64,000 nucleotides of DNA from Bubalus kerabau (GCF_029407905.1 NW_026577882.1:1364001-1428000), one strand, 5' to 3'. Positions 46,157 to 58,337 are shown, numbered from the stretch's first letter. Numbers and translations are program-made. Notes: a model not told the origin generated them from the letters alone.

Positions 46157-47618
46157 CAAGCCCCAAGTGTTTTGCAAATGGAGGTTTAAGTATTGAAGGC
46201 CTGTTTTCCTTGCACTGTGGCATTCTATCAAGAAGTGTGCAGGATTTTTTTTTTTAAGAAAAGTGTTCGAAGTGAGGGAAACAGGAAACCCAGAGGTGCC
46301 CCTGTATTTTGGGGAAGGCCTAAGGAGGTCACTTGGAAATGCTGCTGGCTGTGGGGGAGGGGGGCAGATGGGCTGTGCAGGCTTGTCCTTTGCATTCATG
46401 TTCTTGTGTGTAGAAACCCAGCTTGGAGCCATCTCCTGATGTGTAAGAATTTCGCAGACAAACCTTGAGCTAACAATGCATTTGTTCCTGAGGAAATGTT
46501 TGTCTTAAGCGATGTAAATATCCTATGTATATCTGCTGGACTCTGGCTTCAGGTCGGTTCCCCCAATAGGCTCAGAAGCGACTTGAACAAAACAGTATGT
46601 TTTCCTCGTACCTTGTTCTCCTAATCTATGTTAAGGAAATGATATATTTGCCTGGAATACTGCCTTTCTTCAAGATTCATGTCCATCAGTTTTTGGCCCA
46701 GGATGACTCACCTGCTGCCAATGTGACCTCAAGGCATGTCGTGGGGGAGGGGCCTGGTGCCATTCCCTGAGACAGTGCCTTTCTTTCCTTAGCTGACTGC
46801 TAGTGCCTGTAGAATATCTGGCTAGAGCCCAGCAGGGCATACACCCCGCCTCAAGTCTAAGTCAGCAGCTTTCTCTATCTCATTTATACTTTAATAACAA
46901 TTGATGACACAAAAGCTCTGAGCGATCAAATCATATCAACTCTTCATTTCAGATTGAAGATGCATTCCATCGTATTGCCATCTTAAGTCTTTCCATTGTT
47001 ATGGAATACCTGTCCATGTATTCAGGATAGTTTTCAGCCAGGGTGTATAAGTTCCAGTGTGCCAGTCTTGTCATCCTCGTTACATCCATGGCAAAGTGTT
47101 GTATTCATGTTGACATTATTGAAAAGGAATTTTTTTAAATTCCTTTTCAGATTATTATCTGGTAATATATACAGAAAAAACTGTGTAATCTTTCGTTTTT
47201 ATCAGTTTGGACAGCTTGATAGTTGTCTTTAATTTCTTTCCTTTCTCATACTTTAAGATTTTCCGGGCACCGTACATGTACTGCCTCACCCCTAATCTCA
47301 GTCATGTGTTCAAAGAACTTCTGTCCTTTATTTGTTTACTTATTTTTTACAACATTGAATTCGTTTTGACTATGCTGGGTCTCTGCTGCAAGATGGAAGT
47401 TGCTAGGACCTCTGGACTGCAGTCTTCCATCTCTTACTGACCTCTTGTTGACCTCTGCAGAATCCTGGTTGGCGGGAGCTTGTTAGTTCCTCGTTCCTTA
47501 CCAGGACCTCCTGTGGTAAGTGTTTTTCTCTTCTCTGTTGCCTTGTAAGGGTGGATGGTCATTGGCATCCCAAAGCTAGCTAGAAGTCAATTATTTAGGC
47601 AGGCTTGTGCATAGATAT

Positions 47619-47913
47619 GGGAGAAGGCAATGGCACCCCACTCCAGTACTCTTGCGTGGAAAATCCCATGGATGGAGGAGCCTGGTAGGCTGCAGTCCAT
47701 GGGGTCGCTAAGAGTCGGACACCACTGAGCGACTTCACGTTCACTTTTCACTTTCATGCATGGGAGGAGGAAATGGCAACCCACTCCAGTGTTCTTGCCT
47801 AGAGAACCCCAGGGACTGCGGGGCCTCGTGGGCTGCCGTCTATGGGGTCGCACAGAGTCGGACACGACTGAAACGAGTTAGCAGCAGCAGCGGCAGCAGC
47901 AGCAGCAGAAGCA
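47619..47913 (+). mobile_element. Bov-A2 SINE, unit 2
   Basis: Same insertion as in unit 1, with target repeats GTGCATAGATAT (47,607-47,618) and GTGCATCGATAT (47,914-47,925, one change). It retains the full first half (CCAGTACTCTTGCGTGG) and a longer AGC tail. Confidence 0.93.
47880..47913. repeat. (AGC)n tail of Bov-A2, unit 2
   Basis: AGC repeats with CGG and AAG interruptions. Confidence 0.85.
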
Positions 47914-47925
47914 GTGCATCGATAT

Positions 47926-48593
47926 CAAAAGGGCTGCAAACAGTCAGGAAGGATCACATATGTCACCGTGAAACACTACTTCTCCACTTAGCCAAAGCTA
48001 ACAAAAGATTTCTGTTCTAGGTCAACCTAGAAGAGATCACTTAAGAGGTAAAGAAACTTAAACTCCATTAGCAAAGGCAGTTCGACATCTCAAGAAAACT
48101 TGTGCTAGGCACAGAACTCTTTTCTGGGGGTCCACTTTCCCTACAACCTCCTTATCCCATTCTGTACCCATTCCTTTGCTTCTCCCATCCTGAAACGGCC
48201 ACCTGTAAGACAGAACTACTTTGTTTTCCTTCCTCAAGTGCCATTGCATTCCACATACTTTCTTGTAATAACAAGTCATGCATTTCCGTTCAGCAACCAA
48301 GAACTGACTTTTATATTGGCATTGGCTATAGCCCGCCCCCCTCCCCCCACCCTCAAGAACAGAACAAAACAAAAGAAAACAATTGCTTTCTTACATTTAA
48401 CATGTCAGGATGGTGCCAGACACTATTCATGGAGAGTCAAAAATCTCTTTTGTTTCTGTGTAAAAGGGAGGTCCTTTCAAGTCGTGAATGTTTCAGAACT
48501 TTCATTTATTTGGAAATGACCTAGCTATTCAATACACTGTCGTCACAAGGATAGAAACTCGGGTAACCAAAACACCTGGAGAAACGTTTGTTA
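47926..48593. other. Family B segment between the SINEs, unit 2
   Basis: Counterpart of 43,438-44,144. A 13-bp loss near 48,545 and a shorter CAAAA repeat are visible. Confidence 0.6.
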
Positions 48594-48773
48594 GTTCAGT
48601 TCAGTTCAGTTGCTCAGTCGTGTCTGACTCTTTGGGACCCCGTGGCCTGAAGGACGCCAGGCTTCCGTGTCCGTCACCAGCTCCAGGGGCTTGCTCAAAC
48701 TCATGTCCATCGAGTCAGTGATGCCATCCAACCATCTTATCCTCTGTCATCCCCTTCTCTTCTGCCTTCAATC
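48594..48773 (+). mobile_element. Bov-tA SINE fragment, unit 2
   Basis: Same element at the same position as in unit 1, with a few substitutions (CAGTCGTGTCTGACTC) and the same 3' truncation point. Confidence 0.88.
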
Positions 48774-49571
48774 AAGACTATGAGAGGCAGATATTTTAGA
48801 GTATAATTATTGTAAAGAGTTTGTCTAAAAGCTCATATCACATTTACATTTTTTACTTTTGTTGTTGTCGTTTCCAGGTAGTTTCTTGCTGACAAGCTTG
48901 TGACACATATAACAATAGAGCAATTTTTACCTCAAAAGAAACCTAGGCACTATGAACATGTTGTGCTTAATGTTGTTGACTCTTAGACATGTCTATAGTG
49001 GAGGAGCAAAACCAAAAATACTAGATATTTAATATTGACCAGTTCCCAGTTCACGGGACTCTGACATTCATTTAGGTCAATGTTTTCTTGTATTTCCAGC
49101 ACTTTGATTTGGAAGGGCTGCCTTGTCTTGAGACCATTGAAATCAGAACACAGAACTTGAGCAATATTATCAAAAAACACAGGGCTCACACTGACACATA
49201 CCTTAATCCAAACAGACAGACAAGACATCTTCCAGGTTTCCGCCTGAGATTTAAAATATTTCTTTGTGCCAGTCTTCGGGGGAGTGGGGGGATGGGGGTG
49301 GCAGCGAGGCAGGCTTGGGTAACAAGCTAATTGTTGGTCATTGCATATGCAAAGAACCAGCTTTCCGGGTTCCAAGGAAAAAAGTTTCCTTGGTAACCAA
49401 CTTTGTCTGGTTCTATAGAATATCATGGCCCTCCTAGGTCAGGTCATCTTGCCTTTCTGTAGTCCTCGTTTTTTCACTAAATCATAGACAGCTTGGATTG
49501 TCTCTGTGGGGTGTATGTATTGTCCTCATGTTTGACCTGGCGGCAGCAGCGAGATCCGAGAGCCTCTCCTG
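48774..49571. other. Family B tail, unit 2
   Basis: Near-copy of 44,326-45,126. It joins to the truncated unit 3. Confidence 0.55.
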
Positions 49572-50017
49572 GAACCGGGCGTGGGGACGGGGCTCACCGA
49601 GAGCCACTGGTGAAGGTGGGCAGTGCCCCTGGAGCGCGGCAGGGGCGGGGCGAACCCCGGGGGGCGCAGTTCGGGTGTCGGCTCCTGGCGGGGGTAGGGG
49701 AGGGCTTCCCAGTTGTGCTCTCGGAGATGGCCACTGCAGCTTGAAACGCGCCGGGAGCGCAGCCAGGGTGGGGTAAACCTGGGCTGCACAGGTCGAGATT
49801 CCGCTCGCTGTGGGTGGGGGGTCGGTCCCTGTTGTGCTCCCGGGGGTCGCCAATATGGCTGGGAACCCGCCGGGAGCCCGGCAGGGCCGGGGCGAAACCT
49901 GGCGGCGCGGGGCGGGGTGGGGATCCGTTCGCAGTGGGGGTCGGCTCCTGGCGGGGGTGGGGGAGGGCTTTCCAGATGTGCTGTTGGGGGTCGCCATTGC
50001 GGCTGGGAATGCCCATT
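49572..50017. repeat. GC-rich ~125-bp minisatellite, unit 3
   Basis: About four copies. It has an extra GGGGTGGGGATCCGTTCGCAG insertion near 49,914 that the other two lack, so the copy number and length vary between family B units. Confidence 0.84.
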
Positions 50018-50519
50018 TCGTGAACTCCTGGATCCCCAAGGATCGGCATCCATTGGCCACAGCGGAGGGGTGTGGAACACAGGTAAGGGAACAGGGACTG
50101 CGTGGAGCAGGGAACCATGTATTCCGCCCTGTGTTGGCACAGTCTCAGAGCTCCCCAACCTGGCGGTCGCAGAAAGGCCTCATCTTTGGGGTCAAGGCCT
50201 TTACCGCTCCACCCCTCTGCTGAAAAACCTCAGAGTCTGCGCGGTTTTCCCAAGCAGCCTAGTGTCCGCTGGAAGTCCAAGGGACAGAACCCTGAATTCT
50301 GGCCGGCTGGCCCAGCCCTGCTTCTGGCACTTTGTAGGCCAGCGGGCCCTGGAGCACCTGCTAGGATGGGAAAGGGAAGGGTACGCGAATTGCACCCTGG
50401 TGGCCGCCGAGGCAGCAAAGAAGTGGGGAGGGCACCTTACTGCCCTTTAATGGCAGACAGAATCTGTAGCTGTCCTGCTGCGTGGGCCTTTTCATGGGGA
50501 CCTTGTGCAATAAAAGTTT
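49640..50519. repeat. Family B unit 3, truncated (~0.88 kb)
   Basis: Contains the GC-rich minisatellite and CpG-rich segment only. It stops 5 bases after the AATAAA (50,509-50,514), where satellite I resumes. A 34-bp segment present in units 1 and 2 (near 41,428 and 45,921) is absent at ~50,397. Confidence 0.87.
50509..50514 (+). promoter_or_regulatory. AATAAA motif, family B unit 3
   Basis: Conserved AATAAA, only 5-6 bases before the switch to satellite I. Confidence 0.4.
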
Positions 50520-51313
50520 ACCGGTGACCTTAGGGAACTTCCCAGTGTGCTTCTGACAGATGAGGGATGCTGTGGAGTTGGCGGGGCCTCTCAGGACTCC
50601 GCTGGGTTTGGCGCAATGGAAGAGGGCCTCATCTCCAGGGAAGGCAGGAACCTCAGGCTTCCTCTCCGTTTCGGACTCCGACTGCAGGGTCCCTGCAGAG
50701 TTGGGACAGGAGAGTCAGGAATCGTCTTGTCTGAGGAAGGGAACTCCGCTTGCCTCTCGAGGTGCTCAGGGGATCTCAGGCCTCTTGTTGAGCTGTGTGT
50801 GGAACCTGCGGGTGTTTCCGGAAATGCACGACGGTGACAGTGCCCCTTCGTGTTGTGCCTTCACCCACTGGGTTGCCTTCGAAGAGGTGTCCGGGCTTCG
50901 GGTTCTTTTCAAGAGCGGACAGGGAAATCGGGGTCTTTCGGCATGTGGGACCACCCACGGGGCTAGTATCAAATTTCCTAGTGAGGCCGGCTTCATCCTG
51001 AGGTGTGCTGCGAACGCCGGGGACCCTTCCAGACAACGCAGGGGGATCGACTCTCCTGTCGCCATCAGGAGGGGAGAAGGGGCTCAGATGAAGTGGGGAC
51101 GGAACCCTCGGTGTTACCCTCGAGGGAAACCGGCGTGTTGGGGACTTTTGGGTGTTGCATGAAAGGAGTCAGGTACCGTTTCGCACTTCAGGACAGAACC
51201 TGGGACTTCCCTTGAGACGCCGTAGCGGGCAAGGGCCTCATCTTGCGAAGACGTTGGGACCATGTGGATTTTCTCGAGTTGCGGCGGGATTCTAGAGTTA
51301 CGACGGGGATTTC
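50520..51313. repeat. Truncated satellite I unit opening array 2
   Basis: Starts at CCGGTGACCTTAGGGAAC, which is about position 605-608 of a unit. It is G-like (GAACTTCCCAG, GTTGGCGGGGCC, GAGGAAGGGAACTCC). Confidence 0.86.
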
Positions 51314-52713
51314 AGGCTTCCTCTTGTGTTGGCCCCGGGAAGCCTAATCTTCCATTCGAGTTGCGAGGGAAAGCTGAGGGTTGAACTCGAGTCACTGCAG
51401 GGCCAAAGAGACCTCATCTAGGCCTGTGTCCGGGACTTAACGTTCCTCTCAAGGGAAGACAGGGATCTCAGGGTGGCGTTCCAGACTCCCCCGGGGAGTC
51501 AGGCCTCGAGGGCAAGCCAAGGATGCCGCTCTCCTCTCAAGTCGTGACCCAGATCTCTTGGAGCCCACTGAGTGGCCTCAAGGGAGTCAGGCCTTCTCTT
51601 CAGTTTGGAGAGTGGACTCGGGATTGTGCTCTGGGTCAGGCAGGAAAAGAAGGCCCTCACCTCGCGAGGATGGGGGCTTCTCAGGGGTTTCCTCGAGCTG
51701 CGGCGCCCGTGGGGGTTTTCTCCCGAGGCAAGACGAGGATCTCAGGGAGCCTCTCGTGCGGTGCCAGGGAAGTCAGGTCTCTGTGCGCGTGGCGAGGGGG
51801 AGCGCGTCATGGCTCTCCAGTCATGGGAGAGGACTAGGGCCTCCAGACGCGTTGAAGAAGGACACTCGAGGTCTTTCTGGGGTTGCGGCGGGAAAGCCTC
51901 GTTTCCTTGGACTTCTGCCAGGGACCTGAGGGAACTTCCCATGGTGCCTCTGATAGGTGAGGGATGCTGTGGAGTTGGCGGGGCCTCTCGGGACTCCGCT
52001 GGGCTTGGCGCAATGGAAGAGGGCCTCATCTCGAGGGGAGACAGGAAACTTAGGCTTCCTCTCCTTTTCGGACTCCAACCACAGGGTCCCTGCAGAGTTG
52101 GGACAGGAGAGTCAGGCCTCGTCTTGTCTGAGGAAGGGAACTCCGCTTGCCTCTCGAATTGCTCAGGGTGTCTCACGCACCTCGTGGAGCTGTGTGTGGA
52201 AACCGCGGGTTTTTCCGGACGACGCACGGGGGTGTCAGTGCCCCTTCGAATGGTAACTTCACCCACAGGGTTGCCTTCGAAGAGGTGTCCGGGCATCGGG
52301 TTCTTATCCAGAGCGGACTGGGAAATCGGGGTAGTTCGGCATGTGGCACAACCCACGGGGCTCGTCTAGAATTTCCTCGGGAGGCTGGCCTCATCCTGAG
52401 GTGTGCCGGGAAAGCCGGGAACCCCTTCCAGAATACGCAGGGGAATCGACTCTCCTGTCGTGATGAGGAGGGGAGAAGGGGCTCAGATGAAGGGGTGCCA
52501 GGACCCTCGGTGTTCCCCTCGAGGGAACCCGGCGTGTCTGGGAAATTTTGGAGGTCGCATGAAGGGTGTCAGGTACCGTTTCGCAACTCAGGACGGAACG
52601 TGAGACTTCCCTTGAGACGCCGTAGCGGGCAAGGGCCCCATCTTGCGAAGACGTTGGGACCACGTGGTTTTTCTCGAGTTGCGGCGGGATTCTCGAATTA
52701 CGACGGGGATTTC
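51314..52713. repeat. Satellite I G-like unit, 1,400 bp
   Basis: G-like, with a private deletion near 51,505 (CAGGCCTCGAGGGCAAGCC, lacking the usual CGTCT). Confidence 0.85.
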
Positions 52714-54116
52714 AGGCTTCCTCTTGGGTTGGCCCTGGGAAGCCCCATCTTCCATTCAAGTTGCGAGGGAAAGCTGGGGGTTGCGCTCGAGTCACTGCAG
52801 GGCCCAAGAGACCTCATCTAGTCGTGTGTCCAGGACCTAGTAGTACTCTCAAGGGAAGACAGGGATCCCGGGGTTGCACTCCAGAGTCCCTCGTGGAGTC
52901 AGGCCTCGCCTCGAGGGGAGGCAAAGTACTCCGCTCTTCTCTTGAGCCACGACACGGATCTCTTGGAGCCCTCTGAGTGGCCTCAAGGGAGTCAAGCCTA
53001 ATCCTCAGTTTGGAGAGAGGACTCGGGATTGCTCTCCAGGAAAGGCAGGAAAAGAAGGCCCTCACCTCGCGAGGACGGGGGCTTCTCAGGGGTTTCCTCG
53101 AGCTGCAGCGTCCGTGGGGCTTTTCTCATGAGGCACGACGAGGTTCTCAGGGAGGCTCTCGTGCGGTGCCAGGGAAGTCAGGTCTCCATGAGCGTGGCGA
53201 GGGGGAGCGCATCATTGTTCTCGAGTCCTGGGAGGGGACTAGGGCATCAAGGCGTGTAGAAGAAGGACTCTCGAGGTCTTTCTCGGCTTGCGGCGGGAAA
53301 CCCTCGTTTCCCTCGACTTCTCCTGGTGACCTGCGGGAACTTCCCAGGGTTCCTCTTAGAGGTGAGGGATGCTGTGGAGTTGTTGGGCCATCTCGGGACT
53401 CCTCTGGGTTTGTCGCAATCGAAGAGGGCCTCATCTCGAGGGGAGACAGGACCTCAGGCTTCCTCTCCATTTCGTACTCCGACAGCAGTGTCCCTGCAGC
53501 GTTGGGGCAGGAGAGTCAGGCCTCATCTTGTCTGAGGAAGGGAACTCCGCTTGCCTCTCGAGTTGCTCAGGGAGTCTCAGTCCCCTCGTGGAGCTGTGTG
53601 TGGAAACCACGGGTGTTTCCGGACGATGCACGGGAGTGTCAGTGCCCCTTCGTGTTGTTCCTTCACTCACAGGGTGGCCTTCGAAGAGGTGTCCGGGCAT
53701 CGGGTTCTCCTCAACTGCGGACCGGGAAATCAGGGTCATTCAACATGGGGCACCAGCCACGGGGCTTGTCTCGAATTTCCTCGTGAGGCCGGCCTCATCC
53801 TGAGGGGCGCCGTGCAGGCCGGGAACCCCTCCAGACCACGCAGGGGAATCCACTCTCCTGTCGCGAACAGGAGAGGAGTAGGAGCTCAGAGGAAGTGGTG
53901 CCGGGACTCTCGGTGTTCCCCTCAAGGGAACCCGGCATGTCGGGGAACTTTTGGATGTCGCATGAAGGGTGTCAGGTACCGTGTCTAACTTCACGATGGA
54001 ACATGGGACTTCCCTTGAGACGCCGTACCGGGCAAGGGCCTCATCTTGCGAAGACGTTGAAACCAAGTGGTTTTTCTCTAGTTGTGGCAGGATTCTCGAG
54101 TTTCGACGAGGATTTC
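52714..54116. repeat. Satellite I G-like unit, 1,403 bp
   Basis: G-like but individually diverged (AGTAGTACTCTCAAGGG near 52,840; GTTGTTGGGCCATCTCGG near 53,378). Confidence 0.85.
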
Positions 54117-55518
54117 AGGCTTCCTCTTGGGTTGGCCTTGGGAAGCCCAATCTCCCATTCAAGTAGCGAGGGAAATCTGTGGGTAGCGCTCGAGTCACTG
54201 CAGGGCCAAATAGACCTCATCAAGGCGTGTGTCCGGGAACTAATATTCCTCTCCAGGGAAGGCAGGGATCTCGGGTTTGCATTTCAGGCTCCCTCGGGGA
54301 GTCAGGCCTCGTCTCGAGGGGAAGCCAAGGACTCCACTCTCCTCTCGAGTGGCGACGCGGATCTCTTGGATCCCACTGAGTGGCCTCAAGGGAGTCCAGC
54401 CTCCTCTTCAGTTTGGAGAGAGGACCCGGGATTGCTCTCCAGGCCATGCAGGAAAAGAAGGCCCTCAGCTCGCGAGGACGGGGTCGTCTCAGGTGTTTCC
54501 TCGAGCTGCAGCGCCCATGGGGGTTTTCTCCCGAGGCACGACGAGGATCTCAGGGAGCCTCTCGTGCGGCACCAGGGAAGTCAGGTCTCCATGCGTGTGG
54601 CGAGGGGGAGCGCGTCCTGGCTCTCGAGTCACGGGAGGGGACTAGGGCCTCAAGACGCGTTGAAGAAGGGCTCTCGAGGTCTTTCTCGGGTGGCGGCGGG
54701 AAACCCTCGTTTCCCTCGCCTTCTGCCGGGGGCCTTAGGGAACTTCCCAGGGTGCCTCTGAGAGGCGAGGGATCCTGTGGAGGTGGCGGGGCCTCTCGGG
54801 ACTCCGCTGGGTCTGGCGCAACGGAAGAGGGCCTCACCTCGAGGGGAGGCAGGAACCTCAGGCTTCCTCTCCGTTTCGGACTCCGACCACAGGGTCCCTG
54901 CAGAGTTGGGACAGGAGAGTCATGCCTCGTCTTGTCTGAGGAAGGGAACCCCGCTTGCCTCTCGAGTTGTCAGGGGTTTTCAGGCCCTTGGTCGAGCTGT
55001 GTGTGGAACCCGCGGGTCTTTCCGGATGATGCACGGGGGTGTCAGTGGCCCTTCGTTTTGTGCCTTCACCCACAGGGTTGCCTTCGAAGAGGGGTCCGGG
55101 CCTCGGGTCCTTCTCAAAAGCGGACCGGGGAATCGGGGGCATTTGGCATGTGGCACCACCCACGTGGCTCCTCTCGAATTTCCCTGTGAGACCGGCCTCA
55201 TCCTGAGGTGCACCGGGAAGGCCGGGAACCCCTTCTGAACCACGCAGGGGAATCGACTCTCCTGTCGTGATCAGGAGGGGAGAACGGGCTCAGATGAAGC
55301 TGTGCCGGGACACTCGGTGTTCCCTCGAGGGTACCCGGCGTGTCGGGGAGCTTTTGGAGGTCGCACGAAGGGTGTCAGGTACTGTTTCGCACTTCAGGGC
55401 GGAACATGGGACTTCCCTTGAGACGCTGTAGTGGTCAAGGGCCTCATCTTGCGAAGACGTTGGAACCACGTGTTTTTCTCGAGTTGCGGCGGGATTCTCG
55501 AGTGACGATGTGGATTAC
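54117..55518. repeat. Satellite I G-type unit, 1,402 bp
   Basis: From ~54,240 to ~55,240 this is the array 2 unit closest to the homogenised 17-20.7 kb G units (for example GGCGAGGGATCCTGTGGAGGTGG). Confidence 0.86.
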
Positions 55519-56919
55519 AGGCTTCCTCCTCTGTTGGCCCTGGGAAGCCCAGTCTTCCATTCGATTGGCGAGGGAAAGCTGGGGGTTGCGCTCGAGTCAC
55601 TGCAGGGCCAAAGAGACCTCATCTAGGCTTGTGTCCAGGACCTAATGTTCCTCTCCAGGGAAGGCAGGGATCTCGGGGTTGCATTCCAGGATCCCCCTGG
55701 GTGTCAGGCCTCGTCTCGAGGGGAAGCAATGGACTCCGCTGTCCTCCCGAGTCGCGACGCGGATCTCTTGGAGCCCCCTAGTGGCATCAATGGAGTCAAG
55801 CCTCCTCTTCATTTTGGAGAGAGGGCTCAGGATGTTCTCCAGGCCATGCAGGAAAAGAAGGCCCTTCACCTCGCGAGGACGGGGGCGACTCAAGGGTTTC
55901 CTCGAGCTGTGGCACTCGTGGGGGTTTTCTCGCGAGGCACGGCGAGGATCTCAGGGAGCCTCTCGTGCGGCGCCAGGGAAGTCAGGTCTCCCTGCGCGTA
56001 TCGAGGAGGAGCGCATTGTGGCTCTCGAGTAATGGGAGGGGACTAGGGCCTCAAGACGCGTTGAAGAGGGACTCTCGAAGTCTTTCTTGGGTTGTGGCGG
56101 GAAAAAGTCGTTCCCCTCGACTTCTGCCGGGGACCTTAGGGAACTTCCCAGGGTGTCTCTGAGAGTTGAGGGATACTGTGGAGTTGGCGGTGCCTCTTGG
56201 GACTCCGCTGGGTTTGTCACAATGGAAGAGGGGCTCATCTCGAGGGGAGGCAGAAACCTCAGACTTCCTCTCTGTTTCGGACTCCGACATCAGGGTCCCT
56301 GCAGAGTTGGGACAGGAGAGTCAGGCTACGTCTTTTCTGAGGAATGGAACTCCGCTTGCCTCTCGAGTTGTTCATGGGGTTTCAGGCCCCTTGTCAAACT
56401 GTGTGGAATCTGCAGGTTTTTCCAGACGATGCACGGGGGTGTCAGTGACCCTTCGTTTTGTGTCTTCATCCACAGGGTTGCCTTCGAAGAGGAGTCCGGG
56501 CATCGGGTTCTTATGAAGAGCGTACCGGGATATCGGGGTCGTTCAGCATTTGGCACCACCCACGTGGGTTGTCTCGAATTTCCTCATGTAACCAGCCTCA
56601 TCCTGAAGTGTGCCGCGAAGGTCATGAAGCTCTTCCAGACAAAGCAGAGGAATCGACCCTCCTTTGGCGATCAGGAGGGGAGAAGTGGCTCAGATGAAGT
56701 GCTGCTGGGAACTTCGGTGTTTCCCTCAAGTGAGACAGGTATGTCGGGTAACTTTTGGCGTCGCATAAAGCGTTCCAAGTACCGTTTCGCTCTTCAAAAT
56801 GGAACGTTGGACTTCTCTTGGGGTGCTCCAGCGGGCATGGGCCTCATCTTGGAATGACTGCGGAACCACTTGGTTTTTCTCGAGTTGCGGTGGGATATTT
56901 GAGTTACCACAGGGAATTC
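55519..56919. repeat. Satellite I unit, G head to non-G tail, 1,401 bp
   Basis: G-like in its first ~700 bp (CGAGGACGGGGGCGACTC). After ~56,400 it takes on the older, AT-richer type (TGTGTCTTCATCCACAGGG, AAAGCAGAGGAATCGACCC). Confidence 0.82.
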
Positions 56920-58337
56920 ATGCTTCCTCTTGTGTAGGCCCACAAAAGTCTTATCTTCCATTGGAGATTCGAGGAAGAGCTGGAGGTGCGCTCTAGTCAA
57001 TGAAGGCAAAAGAGACCCCACCAAGGCTTGTGTGCAGGACCTAATGTTCATGTCAAGGCTCGACAGAAATCTCGGGGTTGCATTCCAGACTCACCTTGGA
57101 GTCAGGCCTCGTCTCGAGGGGAAGCAAAGGACTCTGCTCTCCTCTCGAGTCGGACGGGTATGTCTTGGAGCCCACTGAGTGGCTTAAAGGGAGTCAAACC
57201 TCCTCTGGTGTTTGGAGGGAAGACACGGGATTGCTCTCCAAGGAATGCATGAAATGAAGGCCCTCATCTCCCAATGACTGGGGCGTCTCGTAGGTTTTCT
57301 CGAGCTGTGGCGCTAGTGTGGGGTTTCTCACGAAGTAAGACTGGGAGCTCAGTGAGCCTCTCACGTGGTGCCAGGGCAGTCAGGTCTCTATGCACGTGGT
57401 GAGAGGGAGCCCGTCATTGTTCTCGAGTCATGGTAGGGGAATTGGGCCTGAAGACGTGTTAAATAAGGACTCTCGAGGTCTTTCCTGGGTTGCAGCAGGA
57501 AACCCTGGGTTCCATCGACTTGTGCCAGTGACCTCAGGAAGCTTCTCAGCGTGCCTCTGAGAAGTCAGGGTCACTGTGGAGTTGGGAGGGGCCTCTCGGA
57601 ACTCCACTGGGTTTGGTGCAATGGAAGAGGGCCTCATGACAAGTTGAGGCAGGAACCTCAGGGTTCCTCTCCTGGCTTCGAATGCGCCGGATCTGACTCG
57701 GATCGCAGAGTCCCTGCAGAGTTGGGACAGGAGAGTCAGGCCTCGTCTTGTGTGGAGGAATGGAACTCCGCTTGACTCTCGCGTTGTTCATGGGGTGACA
57801 GGCCACTTGTCGATTTGTATGTGGAACTTGCAGGTTTTTCTGGACGATGCACCGGGGTGTCACTGCCCCTTCGTGTTGTGCCTTGATCCACAGGATTGCC
57901 TTCGAGTTGGGTTCTGCCATCGGGTTCTTATCAAGAGCGGACCAGGTAATTGGGGTCTTTTGGCATGCCGCACCACCCAGGAGGCTATGTCTCAAATTTC
58001 CTCGTGAGACTGGCCTCATCTTGATGTGCGCCAGGAAGGTCGGGAATGCCTTCCAGACAAAGCAGGGGAATCGAACCTCCTGTCGTGATCAAGAGGGGAG
58101 AAGAGTCTCAGATGAAGTGGTGCCGGGAACCTCGGGGTTCTCCTCAAGTGAGAATGGTATGTCGGGGAACTTTTGGGGTCGCATCAAGGGTTCCAAGTAA
58201 CTTTTCGCTCTTCAATACGGAACGTGGGACTTCTCTTGAGACGCTGTAGCGGGCAAGGGCCTCATCTTTCGATGACGGGGGAACCACGTGGTTTTTCTTG
58301 AGTTGGGGCGGGATTCTCGAGTTACGACGGGGAATTC
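56920..58337. repeat. Satellite I unit, 1,418 bp, insertion class
   Basis: Has the ~18-bp insertion near 57,672-57,705 (GGCTTCGAATGCGCCGGATC). Diverged landmark ATGCTTCC. It has many private changes, so it looks like an old unit. Confidence 0.84.

Larger units (their letters stand above)
45547..47606. other. Family B unit 2, non-repeat segment before Bov-A2
   Basis: Copy of 41,056-43,140. The donor-like CACAG-GTAAGG is changed to CACAG-GTCAGG near 45,611. AATAAA is at 46,063-46,068, and the CAAAA repeat is at ~46,135. Confidence 0.6.
45196..49639. repeat. Family B unit 2 (~4.44 kb)
   Basis: Direct tandem copy of unit 1. It differs by several indels: a shorter C-run segment near 46,840, loss of TTAGTTTAGCACC near 48,545, and a longer Bov-A2. 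Divergence from unit 1 is clearly higher than between the satellite V-W-X tandem copies. Confidence 0.88.

Noticed and set aside
53895..54761. Long plus-strand open frames in satellite I (up to ~288 codons), e.g. also 19,117-19,911
   Set aside because: They follow the repeat unit rather than a gene, are open in several frames and on both strands at once, and start and stop at different places in sister units. The cause is CpG-rich, TA-poor sequence.
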